Source of the DNA: Malaya genurostris
Lineage: Eukaryota; Arthropoda; Insecta; Diptera; Culicidae
Assembly (NCBI RefSeq): GCF_030247185.1
Contig: NC_080571.1
Span: forward strand, 80,534,525-80,598,524
Reading direction: 5' to 3'
DNA length: 64,000 nucleotides
Below the pieces are notes generated by a model. That model was not told where the DNA came from and did no database searches. It saw only the letters and a program-made list of their open reading frames with translations. This document shows, piece after piece, positions 23,193-34,527 of the stretch (its first letter is position 1; every line of letters begins with the position of its first letter). A program made the translations under genes and the position numbers.

Positions 23193-24632
23193 TTCCATTG
23201 ACATAATGTTGTTCTTTTTCGTTTCAAGCAATCTCAGATATACATGACACTGCTTACTAAATGCTGGATGGTGAATGTCTAAATTCAATTTCCTATCTTT
23301 GTTCATTTTCAGACAATTAACGCATTTGAATTCAGTTGAAGAACACTCAGATGTTCTATGTGCGGAATTACATTTGGAACAATTTTCACTGTTTAAACAT
23401 TCGGTGCTCTTGTTACCAAACTCACCACACCTGAAACAGCGCAATACGTTAAACGACTCGAAAACCGAACACCTATCCCAGCCGACGCAAACCTTGCCGG
23501 CTGCCATCAAGCTGGAATAAGTATTCTTATTAACCTCAATTATAACACTATATTTGTTATATTTGAAGCGTGGATTCTCAAAGTCAGCAACAACTTTTAC
23601 ATCTTCAATCGAAATTTCCTGATTTTGACTTTTCAATAGGTCAATGAATACATCAGAGGAATATCGATCACTCATCCCCACTATTTTCAGTTTTGGTTTC
23701 CCGAGCTTGGGTATAACAGCATTGTATTCAGTTCCTAAATTACTTTCAATGTTTTCTTTCACTGATTGAATGTCCTCTCCTGCTGCGCACTCAACAATAA
23801 TCGAGCCATCTTTATTATTTTTAAAATTACTAATTTTATGTATTCTTGGATCTAACTTACCCTTCAAAACCTTTCTCGTGTCATCGCTCGTTTGCGAAGA
23901 CTCGACAGGTTTGATCATAATGACCGAGCGAGTCTTACGATTTCTATTGCTTTTCGTTCTTTTTCTATCAAATTTCCCAGATAGAACGTTCGCGTATCAC
24001 ATTTTGTTGTTTCTATCAAATACTTCGTCGTTACCTTCATTAACAATATTATTATCAAGCGGTTCATCATCAGTATTTGAAATAACTTTTCTCTTTCGTC
24101 TGGGATTTCCATCCGACTCCGAATGAGTCTTCCTATTTGCAACAATTTTCTTTCTATTCATTACAACCAAATCATTATTATTTTGCTGATTATTCAAAAT
24201 CAACAAACTTTTCAAATTGTCCAACTTTCTGGCCACACTGTTTTCTAAGCAGGCCATTTTGCTCTCCAGAGCATCATTGGAAGATCTGATCAGTCTATCG
24301 ATTCCCTTTTCTATCGCGATATTAATGTGTGCCTCGAAGCTCTCCCGCACACCAGCAAACGAATCAGTGATGGATTTGAATTTTTCCATCTCCTTCTTCA
24401 CATCACTAATGAGCGAAAGAACATCATCCTTTGGCATCACATTAGCCATCGCGGCACCTTCCAAGCAATCAGCACATTTAAACAAAAGCGTCGGTGTATC
24501 TGAAACCCAACCGGCCATGGCTCTTGTAAGCCCAGTACAGCGCTGGTGATAGCCATTCTCGCAAACTGAACATGCAATTCTAATATCCGATATGGTTATT
24601 TTTTCATTACACTTCACACATTCACCCATCAA
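23190..24632 (-). pseudogene. CR1 ORF1: PHD finger, coiled coil, zinc knuckles; one internal TGA
   Basis: ATG at 24632 opens a 481-codon frame ending in TAG (23190-23192), interrupted once by TGA at 23997-23999 (codon 212); the frame is unchanged across it. Residues 5-60 form a PHD-type zinc finger (CVKC, CSVC, YHQRC, CADC). About 75-145 are helical and coiled-coil-like. The C-terminal half has an RRM-like region and knuckles: the first, CFRCGEFGNKSTEC, has Asn where the His of Cx2Cx4Hx4C should be; the second, CSKCNSAHRTSEC, is intact; a third Cys/His cluster follows. The role would be RNA binding and RNP assembly, with the PHD finger possibly tethering to chromatin. The TGA is followed by UAC, not a known leaky context, so it is probably a simple nonsense mutation. 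Confidence 0.85.
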
Positions 24633-24960
24633 TCATGCATAAACCAAACCGGCCCGACACACAGCTGGGGGAGAAATCAAAGCAAAGTGAACCATGCAAA
24701 CACAATAGACAATGCATTCAATATACCAAAGTACGACGCCGCTTTGTTTGAGCGATCGCCGCACGGCGATTATTGACACAATTTACAGCACAAAATAGAA
24801 GTATTTACAAAACACTTTCTACTTATCTGTTTAAAGCACAACTAGTCACTTGCTTAGTTGAAAAAAATTTCACAAAAAGCCACCTATTTCACACAAAATT
24901 TATCACAATTTGACTCAGCACTAAAGACGCACAAGTTACCATGTTCGCCATTCAATACAA
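24633..24960 (-). promoter_or_regulatory. CR1 5' leader
   Basis: About 330 bp of non-coding sequence upstream of ORF1 on the minus strand, more GC-rich near 24720-24770. LINE leaders of this kind usually carry an internal promoter; no defining motif was identified and the outer edge is approximate. Confidence 0.4.
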
Positions 24961-27900
24961 TAATTTTATTTTCATAAAACCTTCATCTAGCATTCATTTC
25001 CTTTCATCTAGTATTAATTTTAGTGCAATTAAACAGCAGTTTACGAAATAGAGTACGGTTTGTATCAAAGGAGAACATGTGTTGAAACTTCGTAAGCCGT
25101 GCCGTGATGAAACCGGCATTTTCCCAACTCCGGCGATAAAGACTGTTAAACGAGCATTCCTGAAAGTTACAAATTGACAATTTTCCCCAATTTGAGCACC
25201 CCTCATGCATATAAATTGACAAAAATCATTGATGTACAAACTCCTTTAATATTCCTTATCATCCATTACTAAACTTCCCAAAGATGCAAAATTTGCAATT
25301 TTCAACGATTTTAAAAGTCTCATTGACACGCGTTATCCTTAGTTTAAAATTACTGTAGGATTACTGTTGTCTCTCATTTCCACGCCCCTCACTGGGATCA
25401 ACGATTTCAGATGTAAATGTATCGGCACTCATGTCTGATTTTGCTCATATGTGATTTTCTTCCAAAATACTCCAAGCTGATCGAATCATCCAGTACTTTG
25501 TTCTTACAGGAATCAGTCAAGACAATAGTCGCTTAAAATCACTGATCTTAAAAAAATTAGATCAGTTGTGATCTTTATTGGAAAATATCACAATTCGATA
25601 ATATATGCCCATTAAAATATTTTTCGAAATCAAAATTCACAAAAGTGCCCAAAATTACTATAATTAATTATCGATATTTTCAGATTTAAAAGGTAGATTA
25701 ATATAATTAAAATTACTTACGTGATTACTATATTTAATTCTATATCATATTTGAATGATTGTTATGTGCCACGCAAACAATTTTAAAAAAATTTTAAGGT
25801 TGTGCTGAGCAAGATCGCAGCAGGATTTTCAAGAAGTAGATAAAAAACTTTAGAATGATTGAACAGTTACAGATATTTTTCCCCGCTTTTGAAAACCTAG
25901 TTATTAACAATTGTGCCGTACGCCAAGGAAAGTAATTGAACAAGTCTCAGAAAATACAACTGCTTAAATATGTAGGGATTAATATCATTACGAAATTGTA
26001 TGAAAATTACATTGTGATCGGGGACTTGTCGGAGAGTTAATGAGCACAAGTTGCTACACCTGTTCTCATGCGAATGGAGCACTCGAACTCCGTTCTTGGC
26101 TAAATGCGCTGAGAACGAACGAAGCGTTGTACATCCATAACGGATAAAAGGAGCGAACGAGTTTTTGAGAGCAGCTAATGCTCTTCGCCTGTGAATGGTT
26201 ATATTCTGAGAATGAGAACAAATTTGTCTCGCAATAAAAAGAGCGGGTGTGGATAAGGTCTGCTACTACTTTGTGTAATATACGGTTCCCACCATTTAAA
26301 AACTAATCGCCATTTTAGTTTTGTTACCCAAATTTTTAATTCATTTTAATTTTAATCAAAGACTGAGCGAGATATTTAATTAATGTAGTTCCTTAATGTG
26401 TTCCTTGTTTCACAAACTGTCAACAGTAATTCATTCTTGTATAATTTTTTAGTTAATCTGTGTCATTGTGGATCCCTTAAAAGGAAATCATTTCCACTGG
26501 GATTATGCTATATTTTTAAATAATGTTAAATTGCACATCATGATACAAACATCTCAGCGTTTTTTTATATTATTATATTTATTGTTACGTAAGACTTTCT
26601 TTTAGTAGTATTTTGCCAGATTTTTTTTTCTTTACTTTGAGCTGAGATTAGTTTGCGTCCACTACCAGGGCGCTTCACAAATTGAAGCTCTTTGGTGTGG
26701 GGGAGTGTGGTGGGCAAAAAAAACGGACCGGAAAGGTTTGAATAGATCTTTAGCCTACAAGCCCATCGATTGTTTATGTTTTGATATTTTGACTTGTTCT
26801 GAAGTAAAAGCTTTTATACAGGTATTCATAATTTAATTCAGGTCCATGTTGCTCGGGGGTAAGTGGGAAGCCTCGTATAAATCGATGAAATATCTACGGC
26901 GAATTTTTACATTGACATCGTGCAAAAAAATCTGGATTTTTCGTTGATCCCGACGAGCTTTGAAGAAAAGTTTTCTTTAAACAGAACAACGAGTGAAAGC
27001 ATAATTCCAAAATAAAAGCAAAACTTTTTCTCGGTATTGTCGGGTCAAATCGGATCACGCTTCCACTCGGATAACATAAAAAACTTGCAGGCGATTCTTG
27101 ATACCAGGGATAACAAAACTGATGCCACCAATAAAAATGACACTTTCAAACACTGGACCGCACCCGGGAAAAGCTAACTATCAGTGGTACCTCGTTATTA
27201 CACTACAGGGCTGTGAGACTTATTTAATAAATTCGAAAAATGTTTTGCCAACGAAATCAAAAAAAAATCATGACATTGATATACCAAAAGAATTCATAAA
27301 AAAGTGCAATTTCGAATATTTGTTTCGCATACTTCGATCAGCTCCAGAGTTTTATTTTTATGCCCTCCACTCAAACCCTATTAGTTTTGAGCGCCCCAAA
27401 TGTAAAAAAAAATGCAGCCCTTGTTTCGCCATCACAGCAGCATTGATTGCGACTTTGTAAGAGGCAACACCAGGATCGCCTTTTTGCCTCGCCGGTATGC
27501 CTGTCAGAGTTTTTTTTTGTATGTATACATATTGCTCTTGAATAGCGCATCTTTTCGATGCGCTATTTCACGGCGCGCTACAAGTAGAAGGGGATCAATG
27601 AAAAAAATTGTTCAAGAATGTTTCCAACTCATTGCACGCTGTGCTTCTCGTGTACATAATCGGCATAATCTTGAGTCGTGAATGGTATTGTAAACAGAAC
27701 CGTTTTGCCAGAATTCTCGGGTAAAGAAAAAAACTGCAATATTACTCGCCCCAACAACGTTTGACGATGATATCGCAAAAACCATAAAATTGATCATTTA
27801 ACAATTGTAAGGTGTTTCTTTTACCTGCTATAACAAGTTCGTGAACGAAAGATTTTACAGAAAAAGTATTTGACTTCTGGCTTTTGCAGAAAAAAAAATT

Positions 27901-28250
27901 ACGTATAACGCAATAAATTTTGGAGATGTTATACATGGTCTTCGGTTGAAACACAAAATGCCTATGTAAATCACATGTCCTTTACGAAAATCAACTATTG
28001 AATACCATTATACCAATACTTTTCAAAACCTGCTACCTGTGGTAAGCCTGTGGAAATTCTTCTACGCCGTGAACCAACAGTTTCAATACTTTTGCTACGA
28101 CACAAAATCTCCCTCTTATTGAATAAACCATCAATTGCAGCCAAGGTAAAGCACGGAATCTTATACTAACCAAAACAATTTTTTTTATGCGAAACGACAT
28201 TCCTATGTATTCACTTCGACAATTTTCAAAAAAATATGTTTAGTGGAAGC
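24961..28250. other. Unassigned DNA, no gene recognised
   Basis: AT-rich, with short frames on both strands. A block near 25080-25250 is less AT-rich and has two overlapping minus-strand frames without a known domain. A perfect 11 bp inverted repeat with a 5 nt loop lies at 27541-27567. Frames at 27098-27681 show no recognisable family. Confidence 0.45.
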
Positions 28251-28270
28251 TTCGTTTGAATTTTGATTTT

Positions 28271-28310
28271 GTCGTGAATACGACTTACTTTCCTATGGGA
28301 CGCCTTTTCA
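28271..28310 (+). repeat. Conserved block, copy 1 of 3
   Basis: GTCGTGAATACGACTTAC followed by TTTCCTATGGGACGCC recurs, slightly changed, at 29449-29485 and 31755-31793. The first two are also followed by a matching AAGTGATAAGTTTTTGATCG block (about 28327-28350 and 29509-29530). Confidence 0.6.
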
Positions 28311-28540
28311 AAATTTACTCTCTGAGAGAGTGATAAGTTTTTGATCGTGAATATCTCTTGTTATATCTAACGTATTAACATAATTTTTGCTACATGCTAT
28401 CGGAAATATGATCATCAATTTATGATAACATTTGCTGTTATATGACATAATCACAAAAAATTCAAAATTTATGGTTTCTGAAATGTTTGGCGTCAACGAG
28501 CTCAAAGAAGGAAACTCATGACGCCTTTTTTGTACCTGGG

Positions 28541-28548
28541 TATAAAAG
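28541..28548 (+). promoter_or_regulatory. TATA box TATAAAAG upstream of a candidate small gene
   Basis: A strong TATA match about 170 bp upstream of the ATG at 28710. A start of transcription near 28570 would give a leader of about 140 nt. No textbook initiator is obvious. Confidence 0.45.
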
Positions 28549-28709
28549 GTTAACACTTGATATATTTCGTTCGTTCTAGCCTGCACAGGTGACTGAGCAG
28601 AAAGTGAAGTAGGTGTATTATTCCTGTTGGTTCAGGTCCAGAACTCAATCAATAATTCAGTTCAGTATTGAATCGATTGCGGGACGTTCGCAGAGCCAGT
28701 TTTCCTTCA

Positions 28710-28820
28710 ATGAAGATCGACAGCGTCATCCTGCTGCTGGTCGTTTGCATTGGAGCCAAATACAACGAAAACAACGGTGAGAGAAATTCAGCCCTTGTAA
28801 TGGCTCCAAATTTAATATAA
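28710..28820 (+). CDS. Candidate small secreted peptide or signal-peptide exon
   Basis: ATG at 28710 begins MKIDSVILLLVVCIGA, a convincing signal peptide: a charged start, a Leu/Val core and a small residue before the likely cleavage site. Unspliced, the frame ends after 36 residues at TAA (28818-28820). A good splice donor (GTGAGA at 28777) could instead end exon 1 after 67 nt. A TATA box lies upstream. A degraded second copy of the same stretch is at 29242-29353, so the region was duplicated. No product family recognised. It could be a salivary or other short secreted factor, or chance. Confidence 0.35.
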   Translation: MKIDSVILLLVVCIGAKYNENNGERNSALVMAPNLI

Positions 28821-29189
28821 AGAACTATAAAGTTGCAAATTGAAAACAAAATCATCAGTTTAGTGCAAATCTAGAATAATTTGATAAGCTTTGAGCACTT
28901 TTCTCAGTGAAAAAAATCGTATCAAACGAGTACGAATAAAGCCAGCATTTGACAGTATCGTGTTCAAGAAAAATGTTCTGAAAAGTGTAAAGAGAATTAT
29001 ACAATTTGGCCCTTCTGAATGCCAGAAATGAATCCCGTACAGCATTTTGATAGTTTCTTTACTGAAATATGCAAGTCCGATATGAAATAAACGGCATCAA
29101 AATTCTATATGTTGCTATTTTTGTGGTCGTTAAGACCGCTCACATAAAAAGAAAACTCTTCATCCAAAATTGGTTCAGTATGGAATCAT

Positions 29190-29353
29190 TCACTGCTAGC
29201 AGCTCTGCTGCGTGGTGTTCGCAAAGCCAATTTCGCTTAAAACACGAGTGATTGTGTCATCCTGCTGCTGGTCGTTTACATTGGAGCAAAATACAACGTA
29301 AAGTGTACAACGATGGGGAAAATTATGCAAAATCAGCCCTTCTAATGGCTCCA
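29190..29353 (+). pseudogene. Degraded duplicate of the candidate secreted-peptide exon
   Basis: It repeats GTCATCCTGCTGCTGGTCGT, TTGGAGC and AAATACAACG from 28726-28769, then TCAGCCCTT and AATGGCTCCAAAT from the sequence beyond. The start codon region is changed (ACACGAGTGATTG), there is a small insertion, and the splice donor is lost. It is offset by about 540 bp from copy 1. Confidence 0.5.
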
Positions 29354-29689
29354 AATGTTATCTAAAGTGCTATTAGAATCTAATCAGTTTAGTGAAGGAT
29401 TACAGTCGGACTGATAAGACAATTTTCACATTTTTTTCGGCTCTCTTTGATGTGAATACGTCTTATTTTACTATTGGGCGCCTATTCAAAATGTATCATA
29501 TGGTTAAGTGATAAGTTTTTGATCGTGAATATTATCTAATATTTAACTTCATATGATATGATCGGAAAATTGGTATATAATTTTCAGTAGTACGACATGA
29601 CCACATACAACTCGAACTTAAAGTTCTCCTATATGTTTGTTAAGTAAAGAAGATAAAATTTAGATGCTACATTCATTGCGTAGTTGACT

Positions 29690-30480
29690 CGTTCAGTTCA
29701 GACTAGAATTCAGGGCCAGAATCGAGTTCCAGAGCTCTTGAACTAAAAGCGAATTTCAGAACTTGATTCTAAGCCTGAATTTTTGAACCGAAGTCAGGAA
29801 GTGAGATTCTAAATCTTAATTTAAGATTCTGGACCCGGAAACTAAATTTCGGTTATACATTCTAGACTTGGATTTGAACTTTGAAACAGAATTGTGAAAC
29901 TAAAATTGAGGTTCAATTCAGAATTCAGTTCCAAAATTTCTAACCGGAATTCAGATTTAGAACCAGAATTCTGAAACTGAGTTCTGTACCTAAAGTTGAG
30001 GAAATTCAGACTAGAATTGAGGACCGCGATTCGGATCCGAAATTCAGTAGGAATTCAAGAATTCAGTTCTTAAATGCATTGCAGAATTCAGGTACATAAT
30101 TCAGTTCTAGAAAGCTGATCTAAAGTTTGGTTCCAGAATTTAGTTCCACAATTCTAGAAAATCAACTGAATTCAGGATTCTGAAGATTTTTTAACGAAAT
30201 TCCGGATCTAGATTCTAAAACTGAATTTCGGAGCTGAATTCTGAAGATCCGAATTTGAAAACTAAAGATTCTACTGCAGATCAGTAGCCGGGTACAGAAT
30301 TCGGTATTCAGTTCTGAACCAGAACACAAATTCAGTGATCAGTACAATAATCCAGATCTAGAATTGAGTTCTAGAATTCTGTTTCAGAATTCAGATCCCG
30401 AATTTCAGAATTCGTTTCAAGCATCCGGCTCCAAAATTCAGCTCCAGAATTCCAGAGTTTAAATTCCCTAACATCAAAGA
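29690..30480. repeat. Degenerate tandem repeat rich in GAATTC-AG motifs
   Basis: About 800 bp in which GAATTCAG, AGAATTC and CCAGAATTC recur every ~12-25 bp with many variants (for example 29709, 29926, 30050, 30172, 30372, 30450). It looks like an old minisatellite with a short, drifting unit. No coding potential is seen. Confidence 0.7.
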
Positions 30481-31901
30481 AACTGAATTCGTATTCACGT
30501 CATCCGGTTATGTATTTGACATTACGCACCCCCCTTTTTTCTTAGAAATAACACTACATTTCGGTTAACCGTGTAATTGATTACGATGTGTGGCAAATTA
30601 ACTGTCTCAGCCTGCAAATAGTAGAGATTTTATTTTCCATTCATAAGACCATTATCAGTAATCAGAATGCGAATTCGTCATGGAATTCTGTTCATCTTGA
30701 GTGATAACACAGTTGCATGGTAGTACATTTTACTCTCTCTCTCGGCTGACCCATGCATCACACCTCAATAATCAGCATTTGCATGTGTGTAGAAAAGCAA
30801 GAGCAGTTTATTTACGTTTATTGATAATTTCCTTCCTACTTGTTTTTATATGATTTTGCATCTTGTTTCCACTCGAGTGACTCGAGGCGACAACGGCAAC
30901 GACGCCACCGATCGATTGATGCCTCGGAGCGTTGTTTCCATTTCGTTTCGTCTCCGTGGAACGAGGGCGACACTGACGGATGGTGCAGAACCGGTCCCGA
31001 ATCAAGGAAGGAATTTGCCTAGGGTTGAACAAAGATTAGACAAAGTCCGGTGCGGTGTACCTTCGTCACCGGTAGCATCAATCGACAGGTAGGAAGCAGA
31101 AAGTTGATCATTCCTGACCTCTTGCATGACCTTATTTAAGCATGCCGAACTGGAAAATTCCAACGACCCAACCCTGTTGAATGTCAATGCTTCCTAGGGG
31201 AAGCTGGTGCATTTTGAAAGAAACCCAATTTAGATACGTATTTTTGGTTCCATGATGGAGGAATATTCCCTGTGGCGAAAATTCATGGGTAACTCTTGTA
31301 TACTACTTTAAGGTAATCATTATATCTTATTGAACCTAAACCGAAGGCTTTTTAGGAAATTTATTGGCAATTTTTTTCAAAAATTTCTGTGTCGTTACTA
31401 ATGGGATGAGTTGGACAAGGAATGGCCTCTGTTCAGCAGATCGTCATCGCCAATTAATCGAACCTTTTGTACTGAGGGCACGAAGCTAATTTTTTCAAAT
31501 GTTTCAACTTATACTAACTGAACTAATGTGAGGTTGTAGTCAAGCAGAGTATAATTTTTACATTTTCTTGGTAGCTCTAGTTGAACTGCTGTGAAGTACT
31601 ATTAGTTCAATTAGCACTGTTAGGCACTCGCAAGTCGAATACTGTAGTGGCAACGAAAACTACTTAATTTAACGATTGAAAAAATACTACGTAGACAAAC
31701 CTTGGCAGCTTCACCAAACGGATACTTCAGTAGTTACCTTCACTAGCCATTTTTGTCGTGAACACACTTACTTACTTTACTATGGGGCGCCTTTTCATTG
31801 AAATTATTGTATTTCGTATCGTGTCTCTACTTCTGCAGAATAACATTGTTTTGCTCTTTTTTTCTGTCTTATTAATTTGTGGGTTAAAATGAGTAGTAGT
31901 A
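30481..31901. other. Unassigned DNA
   Basis: The portion 30870-31100 is less AT-rich, with overlapping frames on both strands (60-80 codons) but no known domain. A copy of the conserved block is at 31755-31793. No gene is supported. Confidence 0.4.
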
Positions 31902-32174
31902 ATGTCGTTTTTCATTGAGAACGCTCGTGGAGTGTTTTGCTCGATTCGTGCACTTTTCGTGCAGTCGGGCAATCAAAACAGGTGCACTGTGTTTCATTGA
32001 TTTGCACCGCACGAAAAAAAATGCACTTTCGGGGCAATTCGCGGGCAACTATTTTGCACCCGTTTTCTTTTCCGAGCAGCATGCGTGCAAACCAAACTTT
32101 ACAAAACCGTTTCATTGATCGGCTGTCAGGGCAAAACACTGCACCGAACGAGTGGAATCAATGAAAAACGACAT
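31902..32174. mobile_element. MITE with terminal inverted repeats, 273 bp
   Basis: ATGTCGTTTTTCATTGA at the left end is perfectly inverted at the right end (32158-32174). Partial pairing continues through AGTGTTTTGC. There is no open frame of note and no convincing target duplication, so the superfamily is not assigned. Confidence 0.75.
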
Positions 32175-32427
32175 AAGTTTTAGTATAGGTTCACCGCTAT
32201 AATTCTGGAAGTAAAGAATTGAAACCTTGCACCTTTCACACAATATATCAACTTATGGGAACGAAAGATATTCAGACGTGTGAAGTTTTATTCGTTTTCA
32301 CGTCATCCAGTTTCTGACATTACCCACTCATCGAATGCGAAGAAACAGCAAAATTTTGATGAAAATGTCTCTCGCGCGTGACGAACGGCGCACAAAACAA
32401 ATCAACAAACGAATGATGAAAGTTTTA

Positions 32428-32740
32428 AAAATCTCGATCTTAAAAAATCACCATAGGAGGAAAAAAATTTGTTTTGTGCCAAAATCATCTCCACAAAAAA
32501 AATTTTTTTTTGAAAAATCGACTTTCTGGGATTGGAAATTTTGAGAAAACTGATAAAATTTCAGAAATGGAAAAAAAAGTTCTATTCCAAGTTGTCCGAA
32601 ACGTTGAGATCTAGATCGAGAAAACTGGGAATTTTTGAGATTTCCTAAATAATTTTTTTTTGTGCCGAATGTCTTAGAATAGCATGATTCACTAAATCTC
32701 ATCGTTTTAGGCAATTCTAAATCTTTTGGCACTACCGCTT
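32428..32740. repeat. Diverged relative of the array foldback
   Basis: It begins CTCGATCTTAAAAAATCACC, then GGAGG, TGCCAAAATCATCTC and GAAAAATCGACTTTCTGGGA, and ends with ACTAAATCTCATCGTTTTAG, CAATTCTAAATCTTTTGGCA. These match the order of landmarks of the array foldback (354-681), with the centre replaced. No 170-mers or TG tract are attached. Confidence 0.65.
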
Positions 32741-32955
32741 AACTACATTAGATATGACCCTAAAATATCATCACTCTAATGTATATAGCAACCTTCTCTA
32801 CGGCAATAACGAATAGCCAGTTCGATACTGAATTTTGATTTGTGAGAGAGTTTTTCCTGAGAGCAAATGTTCACATTGATGAGCGAAATTCCTGTGAAAA
32901 GCGTGATCTCATGTACACAAATATGTCGTCTCGGTTAGGGAAAACCATGACAATG

Positions 32956-34522
32956 CACAGTGGGGAAAATAGACCAAAAACGCGACGATTTTTTTGGAGG
33001 CATGATACAGCAGACCACAAAGCACTTTTTTTGTGTAAAATGGTCAGTAAAATCGATTCCATGTATTTAGAAGGACCGCACGATACGCTATCATGTTCAT
33101 TTTACCCCAAATTCCCTTTTTATACTGCATTGTATTCAAACTTAACTATATAACATGAAACCGAAGAACTTGCAGAAGAACGAATAGAGTGTTTCCGATT
33201 TAAAAAAGTCTAACAAATCGATTACATATAGTTTTATTGACAGCAGAAAACTCACTGTACCGTTTTACCCCATTTCTTTTCTAGTTATAATACTCAGTTG
33301 AAATATGATCTACAATCCAAAAGCAGATCCAATACGATCTATCAATATTGGTTCATACTACGTGCAAAACATCTGTGATCCAATTAAACACATTGTGAAT
33401 GACAGTACTAGCCTGTTTACCCCGTTTTACCCCAATTTATGTCATAAGTCGTATTTCTGGTTAAACTTTCTTTCGCATACCGAAAGCAGTATGATTGCGG
33501 TTGATGAAAATCGATTGATATTATGAAGAAAGTAATAAAAATAGGATTACAAATGAATTCAATGACCGCACGAATCTTGTTATACCGTTTTACCCCAATT
33601 TATTTCATAAGTCGTATTTCTGGTTAAACTTTCTTTCGCATACCGAAAGCAGGATGATTGCGGTTGATGAAAATCGATTTATATTACGAACTATTTTCCA
33701 AATGTGGAGCAAAATCATAAGACTCAGTTAAAGGATAAATTGGGGTAAAACGGTATAACAAGATTCATGCGGCCTTTGAATCCATCTGTAATCCTATTTT
33801 TAGGGCTTTCTTCGTAATATCAATCGATTTTCATCAACCGCAATCAGTCTGTTTACGGTATGCAGAAGAACGTTTAACCAGAAAAACGACTTATGAAATA
33901 AATAGGGGTAAAACGGGTTAGATAGGCTAGTGCTGTCATTCCCATTGTGTTTGATTGGATTACAGATGTTTTGTACGTGATATGAACCAATATTGGCAGG
34001 TCATCATATTGGATCTGCTTCGGGATTGTAAATCTGAATTCAACATAAAATAATATTTGTGGGAAAATCGGGGTAAAACGATGTAGCACGACGTATGCGG
34101 CTATATGCGAAACATAGAACTGTTTTGTTTAACCAATATTGGTCCAAACACCGATCAGTAGAACTTTTTTTCTGTAAATCCATGGAAGAAGATGACTGGG
34201 GGTAAAACAGAGTATAGTTATTTGTGGTCAATCTTATTAAAAACAATCCATTTATATAACTTATGAACATATCAGGAATACCTTCCGATTGGTCGAGTTG
34301 AATTTTTTCCTCAGTTTCACAGTTAGTTTTCAAAGTAAAGTCAGAAAAAAGAGGAATTGGAGCAAAACGGGCATGATAGTGAATTTTGCGGATCTTCTAA
34401 CTATCATAAATCGATTCTACGGAATAATTTGCATAAGAAATACTAACTTTGAAAATATTTGCTTAGGTTCTTATAAAATTATTGAGCAAAGTCGCGTTTT
34501 TGATCGTTTTTTCCCCACTGTG
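32956..34522. mobile_element. Non-autonomous Transib-like element, 1567 bp
   Basis: The ends are CACAGTGGGGAAAA inverted (32956-32969 and 34509-34522). Similarity extends to about 31 bp through AAAAACGCGAC. Both ends are flanked by the direct repeat CAATG (32951-32955 and 34523-34527). A CACWRTG terminus and a 5 bp duplication are the hallmarks of Transib transposons, the relatives of RAG1. No transposase frame is present. The interior holds repeated TTTTACCCCA motifs at 33093, 33265, 33425 and 33590, and their complements (GGGGTAAAAC) at 33743, 33906, 34073 and 34200. This makes it a large foldback of ~165 bp sub-repeats. Confidence 0.7.
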
Positions 34523-34527
34523 CAATG

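Larger units (their letters stand above)
20011..24960 (-). mobile_element. CR1-like non-LTR retrotransposon, nearly full length
   Basis: In minus-strand order: a ~330 bp 5' leader (24960-24633), ORF1 with a PHD-type finger, a coiled coil and zinc knuckles, then ORF2 with endonuclease and RT, then a 3' UTR of at least 370 bp. ORF1 and ORF2 share one frame. This domain order fits the CR1 clade (Q- and T1-type elements of mosquitoes). Exact ends and target duplication could not be fixed. Only one stop codon spoils the coding capacity, so the copy is young. Confidence 0.85.

Noticed and set aside
23997..23999. Recoded stop (selenocysteine or UGA readthrough) in CR1 ORF1
   Set aside because: The downstream codon UAC does not fit a known leaky context, and no recoding structure was recognised; a point mutation is simpler.
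30808..31187. Arg/Ser-rich coding exon near 31 kb
   Set aside because: Frames on both strands are short and low-complexity; only local GC content supports it.
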